21,040 nt of DNA from a virus, in the IMG/VR virus record IMGVR_UViG_3300009413_003408, positions 1 through 21,040 of that record; one strand, 5' to 3'. Of the stretch, positions 7,025 through 13,787 are shown in pieces. A model generated the notes under the pieces. The model saw only the letters and a list, made by a program, of their open reading frames with translations. It made no database searches and had not been told where the DNA came from. The position numbers were made by a program, and so were the translations under genes. Position 1 is the first letter of the stretch. Every line of letters begins with the position of its first letter.

Positions 7025-7627
7025 ATGCAGTGTTTCAGCCCGGTCGAAAGCGAAGTTCTCAATGTCGTGCTGGCGGCAGATATCCAGCCTGACCGTTTGG
7101 ATGACACGCAGTTGTTACAGGCGATCAATGCGTTGATTTCTGGCGGTGGCTCTGGCGGCAGTGGTGTTGTTGCAGGCAGCGAAATCGGTTCGGTTTCGGC
7201 CTTTGCCATGCCGACGCCACCGACTGGGTGGCTGGTCTGTGATGGGTCGGCGATCTCGCGCACCGAATATGCCGATCTATTTGCCGCTATTGGCACGCTT
7301 TGGGGCCATGGTGATGAGGTGACGACCTTTAACTTGCCGGACCTTCGTGGCGAGTTCGTTCGTGGCTTCGATGATGGTCGTGGTGTGGATGATGGGCGGG
7401 CGTTTGCTTCTGCCCAGAGTGATGAGTTTAAGAGCCATTACCATGGCTTTGTAAACCAGCTAGGCGCTCAGGACGCAGGCAACGATGGATACATCACAAC
7501 TGGCGACGATCCGGTTGATCAATCTCTTGCCAACTCAGTGACGGATAACGCAGGCGGTGACGAAACCCGTCCACGCAACATCGCGATGACTTATGCGATC
7601 AAGGCGTTTTATCCATCGGCGTCATAA
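7025..7627 (+). CDS. Tail-collar domain protein, second receptor-binding candidate
   Basis: This 200-residue protein starts at the ATG with GGAG 7 bases upstream. Residues 1-38 (SPVESEVLNVV...DDTQLLQAINAL) repeat the N-terminal module of the preceding Mtd-like protein. A Gly/Ser-rich linker (about 39-52) leads to a phage tail-collar domain: PTPPTGWLVCDGSAISRTEY, FNLPDLRGEFVRGFDDGRG, then SHYHGF and the C-terminal ETRPRNIAMTYAIKA. Tail-collar domains occur at the tips of tail fibres and short tails and often take part in host contact. The shared N-terminus implies that both proteins dock at the same virion site. It occupies the position where BPP-1 has the accessory, template and reverse transcriptase part of its diversity cassette. 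Confidence 0.85.
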   Translation: MQCFSPVESEVLNVVLAADIQPDRLDDTQLLQAINALISGGGSGGSGVVAGSEIGSVSAFAMPTPPTGWLVCDGSAISRTEYADLFAAIGTLWGHGDEVTTFNLPDLRGEFVRGFDDGRGVDDGRAFASAQSDEFKSHYHGFVNQLGAQDAGNDGYITTGDDPVDQSLANSVTDNAGGDETRPRNIAMTYAIKAFYPSAS

Positions 7628-7648
7628 GTCTGACGGCTGATTTTGTTG

Positions 7649-7678
7649 CGGGGTCCGGGTTTCCGGGCCCCGTTTTTG
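7649..7678 (+). terminator. Intrinsic terminator closing the receptor-binding cassette
   Basis: A 10-bp stem (CGGGGTCCGG / CCGGGCCCCG, one G-T pair) with a GTTT loop is followed directly by TTTTT. It lies 22 bases after the collar-protein stop. Confidence 0.85.
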
Positions 7679-7694
7679 TTTGGGGGCAAAACTG

Positions 7695-8273
7695 ATGGCG
7701 TTAAGTGATGTGGCGCTGTGTGCGCGGGCTTTGGTGATGATCGGGGCGGCGCCGATTTCATCGTTTGAGGAGGACGTCGCCGAGGCCGAGATTGCCCGGA
7801 TGCTGTATGCGAGCGTGCGTGACGGCATGCTGGCGGGCTATCCGTGGCGGTTTGCCGGGCGGGGGTGCTGGTTGTCGCGACTGGCTGGTGACGACGCGGC
7901 GACATCGCCCCAGGATGGAAGCCATCTGTTTGCCTTGCCACGCGATTTTATCCGCCTTCTGTCGCTTGAAAATGACGGGGGCAAGATTGCCCGGTTTGAG
8001 TTGCGCGATCAGGCGGTTCTGGTCGCGGGTGACAGTGCGCATCTTTCCTATGTCGCCAGACTGCCGGAGGGCAGCTTTCCGGCGTGGTTTGATATGGCCC
8101 TGATGGCGCGGCTGGCAGCGGAGTTTTGCCTGCCGCTGACCGAAAGCAGCACGCGGGCCGAGTACCTTTTCAAGCGGGCCGAGGACCAGTTGCGTGAAGC
8201 ACGGCTTGCCGATGCGCAGCAATCGACCCCGCATGCGATTGATGATTTTTCCCTGATTTCGGCGCGGGGCTAG
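7695..8273 (+). CDS. Tail tubular protein A (T7 gp11-like adaptor)
   Basis: This 192-residue protein has the start MALSDVALCARALVMIGA typical of the podoviral tail tubular protein A family. The body continues with the family pattern: ARMLYASVRDGMLAGYPWRFAGR, LPRDFIRLLSL, FDMALMARLAAEFCLPLTES. The ATG at 7695 is chosen because GGGGG lies 8 bases upstream; an in-frame upstream codon at 7680 sits inside the terminator T-run. In T7 this protein forms a dodecameric ring joining the portal to the nozzle. The next gene, the nozzle, fits this order. Composition is again GC-rich, unlike the preceding cassette. Confidence 0.88.
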   Translation: MALSDVALCARALVMIGAAPISSFEEDVAEAEIARMLYASVRDGMLAGYPWRFAGRGCWLSRLAGDDAATSPQDGSHLFALPRDFIRLLSLENDGGKIARFELRDQAVLVAGDSAHLSYVARLPEGSFPAWFDMALMARLAAEFCLPLTESSTRAEYLFKRAEDQLREARLADAQQSTPHAIDDFSLISARG

Positions 8274-8316
8274 GGGCGTGGGTCGGGCCTTGGTCCGCGG
8301 GTTTGGAGCCTGCGGT

Positions 8317-8420
8317 GCGAGTTTCCCGCCTTCGCGGGAATGACGTTTGTTCCATGAGATTGTTTTACCTTCCGTCATCCCCGCGAAGAGCCTGTGCCCG
8401 CGAAGGCGGGTACGGGGATC
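8317..8420. repeat. REP/BIME-like inverted repeat, copy 4 (composite right arm)
   Basis: The left arm (8317-8345) has the TTCCCGCCTTCGCGGGAATGACG element. The right side begins CGTCATCCCCGCGAAG at 8373, is interrupted by AGCCTGTG, then has CCCGCGAAGGCGGGTACGGGG to about 8417. The right arm is therefore a partial duplication of the palindrome. It lies between the tail tubular and nozzle genes. Confidence 0.8.
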
Positions 8421-8464
8421 CCGATCCACAAGCGTATTACCTTTATTCATTGAGGGAGCATCCC

Positions 8465-10393
8465 ATGGCACGCCGCGTTCTGGAGAAAAACACGTTTTCG
8501 ACCGGCGAACTGGCCCCGGAATTGTGGGGGCGCTCGGACCTGAGCGCCTATGCCAATGGGGCAGCACGCCTGCGCAATGTTTTTATCGAACCATCGGGCG
8601 GGGTGCGTCGCCGTCCCGGCATTCGATTGATCGATGAACTGTCCGGTCCGGCGCGGTTGATTCAGTTCGAGTTCAATACCGAACAGACCTATTTGCTGGC
8701 CTTTGGCGATAAACATGCACTGGTGTTCGAGGATGAGGCAAAGACGATCTGGTTTGAAACCACGTTCGGCGAAGAACAGCTTGATCTTTTGAACTGGACG
8801 CAAAGTGCCGATACGCTTCTGGTGGTGCATCCCGCGGCCCCGCCGGTGCGTATTACCCGGACAGGCGATGGCAGCTGGCAAACCACCCTTTGGGCCTGGC
8901 GCGAAACCAATTTCCGCACCAGCCAGCCCTATTACAAGTTTGTCGAACCCGCCGCCACCCTGACCCCGTCAGGCACCAGCGGGACGGTGAGCCTTACCGC
9001 GAATGTGGATTTGTTCGTTGCGGGGCATGTTGGCACGCTGTGGCGGATTCAGGGGATCGAGGGTGAGATCACCAACGTTTCCGATGCCCGGACCGCACAA
9101 ATCGCCCTGAAGCAGGCACTGCCCAACACCAATGCCACGGTCGATTTCGTCGAACAGGCCTTTTCCGAAGTGCGCGGTTGGCCGCGCAGTGTGACCTTTC
9201 ATCAGGACCGGTTGATCATCGGCGGATCGCGCGATCTGCCCAACCGCCTGTGGATGTCAAAGTCTGGTGATCTGTTTAATTTCGAACTGGGCGAGGGCCT
9301 TGATGACGAGGCGATTGAATTTGCCCTGCTGGCTGATCAGGTCAATGCGATCACGGGCATTTTCGCCGGGCGTCATTTGCAGGTCTTTACCAGCGGATCG
9401 GAATGGATGGTGACGGGTGATCCGCTCACCCCGGCCAATGTGCAGGTCACGCGCCAGACCCGGATCGGCAGCCAAAGTGATCGCACTGTGCCACTGGTCA
9501 ATGTCGATGGTGCGACGCTTTTTGCCGGGCGGAGCGGGCGCGAAATTCGCGAATTCCTGTTCACCGATGTCGAACAGGCTTATGGATCAGCCGACCTTGC
9601 CTTGCTGTCACGCCATCTGATCAATCATCCCATCGATCAGGCCTTTGATCCGGAACGCCGGCTTTTGCATGTGGTGATGCACGATGGATCGCTTGCCACC
9701 CTGACGCTGTATCGGTCTGAGGCCATCACCGCCTGGTCGGCGCAATCGGTTGCGGGATGTTCCTTTAGATCCGTTTCGGTATCCGGCGGGGATGTCTATG
9801 TTGTGCTGGAACGCGACGGGCATCATTTCCTGGGCGTGTTTGACCCGCAATGCGGTTTCGACCTTTATCGCCGCCATGCGGTGGCAGAGGGCGAACCGCC
9901 ACGCCGACATTGGGGCAATCTTGATGCACTGGATGGCCTTGATGTCAGCGTTTGGCACGATGGCGTTCTTGCCGATGACATCCCGGTTGCCGGGGGCACG
10001 ATTACGCTGCCAGATCGTATCGGGGCAGTGGCGGAGATCGAGGTCGGCTTGCCCTTTACCCATGAAATCTATGCCCTGCCGCCGGCCGCATCGGATGGCA
10101 GCCGCCCGCATGGCGGCAATGCCGTGCGGCTGGTCTCGGTGACCCTGCGCTTGCAGGAAACCGGGCAGTTGCGCGTTGATACCGGTCGGGGATTGCGCGA
10201 TGTCGCACTTCCGGTATCTGCGCTACCCGATGACAAAGACGCGCTGTATAGCGGGGATATCACGCTGCGCGCGCTTGGCTGGCGGCGGGGCAGTGGCGGG
10301 GGACTGAAAAGTGGACTTTGGCGCATCGCCGGGGCATTGCCCCGGCCTTTTTTATTGCTTGGTGTGGCCAGTGAAATGGGGGTGAATGACTGA
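8465..10393 (+). CDS. Tail nozzle protein (tail tubular protein B-like)
   Basis: This 642-residue protein starts at the ATG preceded by GAGGGAG. Upstream in-frame codons fall in the palindromic repeat. It shows hallmarks of the podoviral nozzle family: FSTGELAPELWGRSDLSAYANGAARLRNVFIEPSGG at the N-terminus ("FxxGExSPxLxGRxDLxxYxxG"), FVEQAFSEVRGWPRSVTFHQDRL, then GGSRDLPNRLWMSKSGDLFNF and the FTSGSEWMVTG segment. T7 gp12 forms the hexameric nozzle below the adaptor ring and carries the fibres. Its stop overlaps the next ATG (TGATG). An unusual terminator-like hairpin lies inside its last 70 bases. Confidence 0.9.
   Translation: MARRVLEKNTFSTGELAPELWGRSDLSAYANGAARLRNVFIEPSGGVRRRPGIRLIDELSGPARLIQFEFNTEQTYLLAFGDKHALVFEDEAKTIWFETTFGEEQLDLLNWTQSADTLLVVHPAAPPVRITRTGDGSWQTTLWAWRETNFRTSQPYYKFVEPAATLTPSGTSGTVSLTANVDLFVAGHVGTLWRIQGIEGEITNVSDARTAQIALKQALPNTNATVDFVEQAFSEVRGWPRSVTFHQDRLIIGGSRDLPNRLWMSKSGDLFNFELGEGLDDEAIEFALLADQVNAITGIFAGRHLQVFTSGSEWMVTGDPLTPANVQVTRQTRIGSQSDRTVPLVNVDGATLFAGRSGREIREFLFTDVEQAYGSADLALLSRHLINHPIDQAFDPERRLLHVVMHDGSLATLTLYRSEAITAWSAQSVAGCSFRSVSVSGGDVYVVLERDGHHFLGVFDPQCGFDLYRRHAVAEGEPPRRHWGNLDALDGLDVSVWHDGVLADDIPVAGGTITLPDRIGAVAEIEVGLPFTHEIYALPPAASDGSRPHGGNAVRLVSVTLRLQETGQLRVDTGRGLRDVALPVSALPDDKDALYSGDITLRALGWRRGSGGGLKSGLWRIAGALPRPFLLLGVASEMGVND
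10328..10353 (+). terminator. Terminator-like hairpin inside the nozzle gene
   Basis: A perfect 8-bp stem GCCGGGGC / GCCCCGGC with an ATT loop is followed by C and six T. It lies within the coding sequence, about 40 bases before the stop, and encodes AGALPRPFLL. By sequence it is as strong as the intergenic terminators, but translation would normally keep it unfolded. Confidence 0.55.
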
Positions 10394-10833
10394 TGGGTGG
10401 ATTTACATCAATCGTGCCGATGGCGGCATCGGTCCTGCAAACCGGACAACGCATTAGCGCCAACCAGACCAATGCACAAAGCCGGATTGATCAGGGCGAA
10501 GCCGCCCGTCAGGCGGAGCTGGCCGAGATCGAGGCGCGCCAGCGTGAAGACGCCACCAAACGCGAAGAGGAGCTTCGGCGGCGTCAGGCAACCGCGCGTG
10601 CCCGGCAAGGGGCATCGGGGCTGATGGCCGGTGGGTCTGGTTCGGCCAGCGCGGTTCTGGCGGGGTTTGAAAAGACCGCGCGGCAGGATGCGGAACTGGA
10701 CGCAGATGCCGCTGCCCGCAAGCGACGCCGCATCAACCAACAGGCCGCCTGGCGCGAAAAGTCGCTGTTGCGATCGACGCAGGATGACACGGTCGCACGG
10801 CTGAATGCCTGGTTTTCAAAGCGTGATGGCTGA
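10393..10833 (+). CDS. Coiled-coil virion protein, possible internal core protein
   Basis: This 146-residue protein begins at an ATG overlapping the nozzle stop. After a hydrophobic N-terminal stretch (FTSIVPMAASVLQTGQRI) it is almost entirely charged helix, about residues 30-70 (GEAARQAELAEIEARQREDATKREEELRRRQ pattern). A glycine-rich hinge follows (ASGLMAGGSGSAS, near 73-85), then a second charged helix rich in Arg and Ala. Proteins of this kind sit between nozzle and fibre genes in podoviruses, where internal or ejected virion proteins are encoded. The family identity is not certain. It is much smaller than T7 gp14, gp15 or gp16. No large lytic-transglycosylase core protein is seen nearby. 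Confidence 0.75.
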   Translation: MGGFTSIVPMAASVLQTGQRISANQTNAQSRIDQGEAARQAELAEIEARQREDATKREEELRRRQATARARQGASGLMAGGSGSASAVLAGFEKTARQDAELDADAAARKRRRINQQAAWREKSLLRSTQDDTVARLNAWFSKRDG

Positions 10834-10855
10834 GGTTTATTAGGGGGAAGAAGCT

Positions 10856-12259
10856 ATGGGCGCTGTTTTTGCCAATCAGATCCGTGCCACCATTGCCTTT
10901 GTCGGCGATGGCGCGCGTGACAAATTTCCGTTTGATTTTGATGTGTTTGATGCGGGTGATCTGCGCATCACCATCAATGGCAATGAAATCGAAACCGGGT
11001 TTCACGTCGCCTTGACGCCCAGTGATGAGGGCGGCGGTGGTGTGGTGCGGTTTGAACACCCGCCGGAAACCGGTGCCCGGATCACCATTGCCCGCCAGTT
11101 GCATTTGCGCCGGCTAAGTGCCTTTGACGCCATGTCGATCCCGCGCGGTGATGCGCTGGAACGTGATCTTGATTTCATGACGGCCGCCCTTGGCGATGTT
11201 GATCACGCACTGACCGGGACGCTGCGCTTTGGTCCGGATCAGGATGCACCTGCATCGGCTGAATTGCCGGTGATCACGCCCGGTCGGGCCCTGATCTGGA
11301 ACGCGGCGGGCACGGGGCTTGCCAACGGACCCAGTGGGGCGGAGATCGCGCAGGCCAGCACCAAGGCAGCGCAGGCACAGGATGCCGCCAACCGGGCGGA
11401 GGCCGCCGAAAGCCGATCTGAAATCGCGGTCGCGTCGTTTGAAAGATCAAACGCCTCGGCGATGCTTGATCTTGATTTTCGCAGTGGCGATGTCCTGGCG
11501 TGGGAGGATGAGCGCCGCATGCCGGTGATTGATGCGCCGGTCAGCCGGATCATGGATATCCGCGAAACCGGATCGCTGGTCAGGCTTTCCAGCGGGGCGC
11601 AATTGACCTTGCCGGTGGCATCTGTTGCGCGCAATGGGGTGAGCTATCGCGTGTTTAACGGTGATGGCACGATGGTCGATATTACAACGGCGGCGGGGAA
11701 TGTCATCCGCCCGACCAACGGCGGGGCGGAGGTGACCGTTTATCCGTTGCCGACACGCGGTGACATGGTCGATCTGATCTGTGATGGCACGCGCTGGTTT
11801 GCTGCCCCGATCCATGAAACCGGCCCGGTGGTGAAGCTTTTGCGGACGGCCAGCCAATCCATTCCGGCGGGTGGGGCGTTTCTGGTTGAATGGGATCAGG
11901 TGATCGAAGACAGCCACGGGCTTTATGACAGTGCGGTGCATGGCGTGACGGGCCTTCCGCCGGGCTTTTATCACGTTGATATCGGGGTGCGGCTTCCGAT
12001 TACCGACCAGTCGGTCTTTACGACTTTGTCGCTCGAACGCTTTGACGGCACCGATTGGTCGAGCCACCTGCAAGCCAATGACATCACCGCCACGGGCAGC
12101 GGGGCGGCGCACAGCTTGCGGCTGAATGGCATTGCCCGGATCGGGGCAACGCCCGGTACCGGATTGCGTTTGCGCATCGTGCATAGCGACACCCAAACGC
12201 GCGAAATCGCGGCAAGTGATCTTTTGACCTGGTGTCACATCCATCGCATTGGCGGCTAG
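10856..12259 (+). CDS. Tail fibre protein with T7-type N-terminus and C1q-like tip
   Basis: This 467-residue protein starts at the ATG preceded by GGGGGAAG. Residues 1-110 have the beta-rich anchor pattern of T7 tail fibres: FVGDGARDKFPFDFDVFDAGDLRI ... GVVRFEHPPETGARITIARQL. An alanine-rich coiled coil (about 160-195, TKAAQAQDAANRAEAAESR) probably trimerises the shaft. The C-terminal part (about 320-467) reads IPAGGAFLVEWDQVIED, LPPGFYHVDIGVRLP and LRLRIVHSDTQ, resembling the jelly-roll C1q/TNF-like tips of many phage fibres; this part of the call is less certain. It would attach to the nozzle and contact the cell surface. Confidence 0.82.
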   Translation: MGAVFANQIRATIAFVGDGARDKFPFDFDVFDAGDLRITINGNEIETGFHVALTPSDEGGGGVVRFEHPPETGARITIARQLHLRRLSAFDAMSIPRGDALERDLDFMTAALGDVDHALTGTLRFGPDQDAPASAELPVITPGRALIWNAAGTGLANGPSGAEIAQASTKAAQAQDAANRAEAAESRSEIAVASFERSNASAMLDLDFRSGDVLAWEDERRMPVIDAPVSRIMDIRETGSLVRLSSGAQLTLPVASVARNGVSYRVFNGDGTMVDITTAAGNVIRPTNGGAEVTVYPLPTRGDMVDLICDGTRWFAAPIHETGPVVKLLRTASQSIPAGGAFLVEWDQVIEDSHGLYDSAVHGVTGLPPGFYHVDIGVRLPITDQSVFTTLSLERFDGTDWSSHLQANDITATGSGAAHSLRLNGIARIGATPGTGLRLRIVHSDTQTREIAASDLLTWCHIHRIGG

Positions 12260-12314
12260 CACGCCACCACGCACCTGCCATCCATCGACTACACACTGAT
12301 CGGAGATGCATCCA

Positions 12315-13421
12315 ATGGGATTGCGTTATCAGCCGCTTGCGGCCTGCATGAATGTTTCGCGCGCCAGCACCAAGCTTATCCAAAGCCAAAATGGCCTGCT
12401 TGAAACCCGCGCGATTGATGAACCGGCCTATGACCATGATCGGCTTGGCCGTCGCCTGGGCCTTTTGATCGAGGGGGCGGCGACCAACCTGCTGCGCTAC
12501 TCAATGGCCTTTGACAATGCGCTTTGGGAAAAGAACATTGGTGTGGTGGTAAGTGCCAGCACAATCGCCGCCCCGGATGGCAGCCAAACCGCGATGCAGC
12601 TTGATCTGCCGGGCAGTGCGGCGGGTGCGGATGGCCTGTATCAGAATGTCGGCGGGCTTGTGGCCAGTGAAACCTATAGCTTTGCCGTCTGGATGCGTGC
12701 GGTATCAGGCACGGCTGACATCACGCTTGGCGGGATTGACGGGGCCTCCACACATGGTTTTGCCTTGGATGAAAACTGGCAGCGGGTGTGGATTGCTGAA
12801 CCGGCTTCAAACACCACGCGATACCCGAAAATCAGCACCGCAATCAGCGCACTTCCGGCATCCATCCTGATCTGGAATGCGCAGCTTGAAGTCGGGCCAG
12901 CCCCCACCAGCGATATCATCAGCAACGGCATTCCGGCAGCGCGGGCGTGCGATGATGTGCGGCTTGATCCCGGCGACTGGTTCGCCCAGGGCCCGGGCAC
13001 ACTGGTGTTTGATCTCCATACCGCCAAGGATTGGGCAGGTATCTGGCGGATCGTGCAGCTTTATTCCGCAAGCCTCAATGATGATCACCTTGATCTTGGC
13101 TATGACAGTGCCGCCGATCAGTTGCGCATTTCGCTGCGTTCTGATGGCGTGCCGCTCGTCACCCAGTCGCTTTATGGAAGCCTTGCCAAGGATACCCGCC
13201 ATCGCATCGCGCTGGCATGGGATGATGATGTGATTTCGGTCGGGCTGGATGGTGTGGTGCTGTCATCGCCGGATGGCTTTGCCATGCCACGCAATTTTTC
13301 CAACATCGTGTTGGGCTCGTTTGGCGGAACCGACAAGGCCCTGAACGGCCATGTGCGCAATCTGGCCTACTGGCCGGAAAAGCTATCGAATGCGCGGCTG
13401 ATCGAACTTTCAACGGTTTAG
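12315..13421 (+). CDS. Lectin-like phage fibre/tail-associated protein
   Basis: The call uses the ATG at 12315 (MGLRYQPLAACMNVS, 368 residues), which has CGGAG 9 bases upstream. The alternative ATG at 12306 touches that site. The N-terminal part has a phage motif seen in tailspike and fibre proteins: GRRLGLLIEGAATNLLRYS with a tryptophan nearby (LWEKN). A carbohydrate-binding-like beta sandwich follows (about 80-200; TYSFAVWMRAVSGTADITL, NWQRVWI). The C-terminal part (about 220-368; GTLVFDLHTAKDWAG, RHRIALAWDDDVISVGLDG, IVLGSFGGTDKALNGHVRNLAYWPE) has the pattern of a LamG/concanavalin-type sandwich. It probably binds surface glycans and is encoded directly after the main fibre. Confidence 0.75.
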   Translation: MGLRYQPLAACMNVSRASTKLIQSQNGLLETRAIDEPAYDHDRLGRRLGLLIEGAATNLLRYSMAFDNALWEKNIGVVVSASTIAAPDGSQTAMQLDLPGSAAGADGLYQNVGGLVASETYSFAVWMRAVSGTADITLGGIDGASTHGFALDENWQRVWIAEPASNTTRYPKISTAISALPASILIWNAQLEVGPAPTSDIISNGIPAARACDDVRLDPGDWFAQGPGTLVFDLHTAKDWAGIWRIVQLYSASLNDDHLDLGYDSAADQLRISLRSDGVPLVTQSLYGSLAKDTRHRIALAWDDDVISVGLDGVVLSSPDGFAMPRNFSNIVLGSFGGTDKALNGHVRNLAYWPEKLSNARLIELSTV

Positions 13422-13430
13422 GGATGGCGC

Positions 13431-13787
13431 ATGACTGAGACAGAAAAAGCCGATCCGGTTGCGAGTTTACGGGCCGAACTGCTACGTGATTTGCCCGGTG
13501 ATATCAAACGTGTGCGCAATGCCTATCGCCGTGCGGCACAGCAGGCCGCCCTTATGCGCGACGCCAAGGATTTCAACACCCATCAGGCGGCGTGCAAGGC
13601 GGCCCTTGGGCATCTTGATGGGTTGATCAAGTTGCTGCGGTGGGCGAGTGAAGAGGGCGAAGATAAAAAACAACTCCGTAAGAGTCTTAGTGCGGAAAGC
13701 TCTGATGATTTGATTAGAACTGCTAGAAAAAGAATGAACTATTCCTCTTGTCTGTTTGGATCTTCGACAGGGGCTCCCCAGCTTTGA
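13431..13787 (+). CDS. Probable small terminase subunit, altered 3' end
   Basis: This 118-residue helical protein (ELLRDLPGDIKRVRNAYRRAAQQAALMRDAKDFNTHQAACKAALGHLDGLIK pattern) starts 9 bases after the preceding stop, with AGGGA 6 bases upstream. It has no membrane segment. Position and size (T7 gp18 is 89 residues) suggest the DNA-recognising small terminase paired with the large subunit at 15564. Composition changes abruptly near base 13665 from GC-rich to AT-rich. The last 16 residues (YSSCLFGSSTGAPQL end) are encoded in the antisense of the KAP gene's 3' end, with 49 bases overlap. The original C-terminus has probably been replaced where that gene was inserted. Confidence 0.65.
   Translation: MTETEKADPVASLRAELLRDLPGDIKRVRNAYRRAAQQAALMRDAKDFNTHQAACKAALGHLDGLIKLLRWASEEGEDKKQLRKSLSAESSDDLIRTARKRMNYSSCLFGSSTGAPQL

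Noticed and set aside
1059-8420. Repeated palindromes as a CRISPR array
   Set aside because: Copies are kilobases apart, occur as inverted pairs and have no regular spacers.
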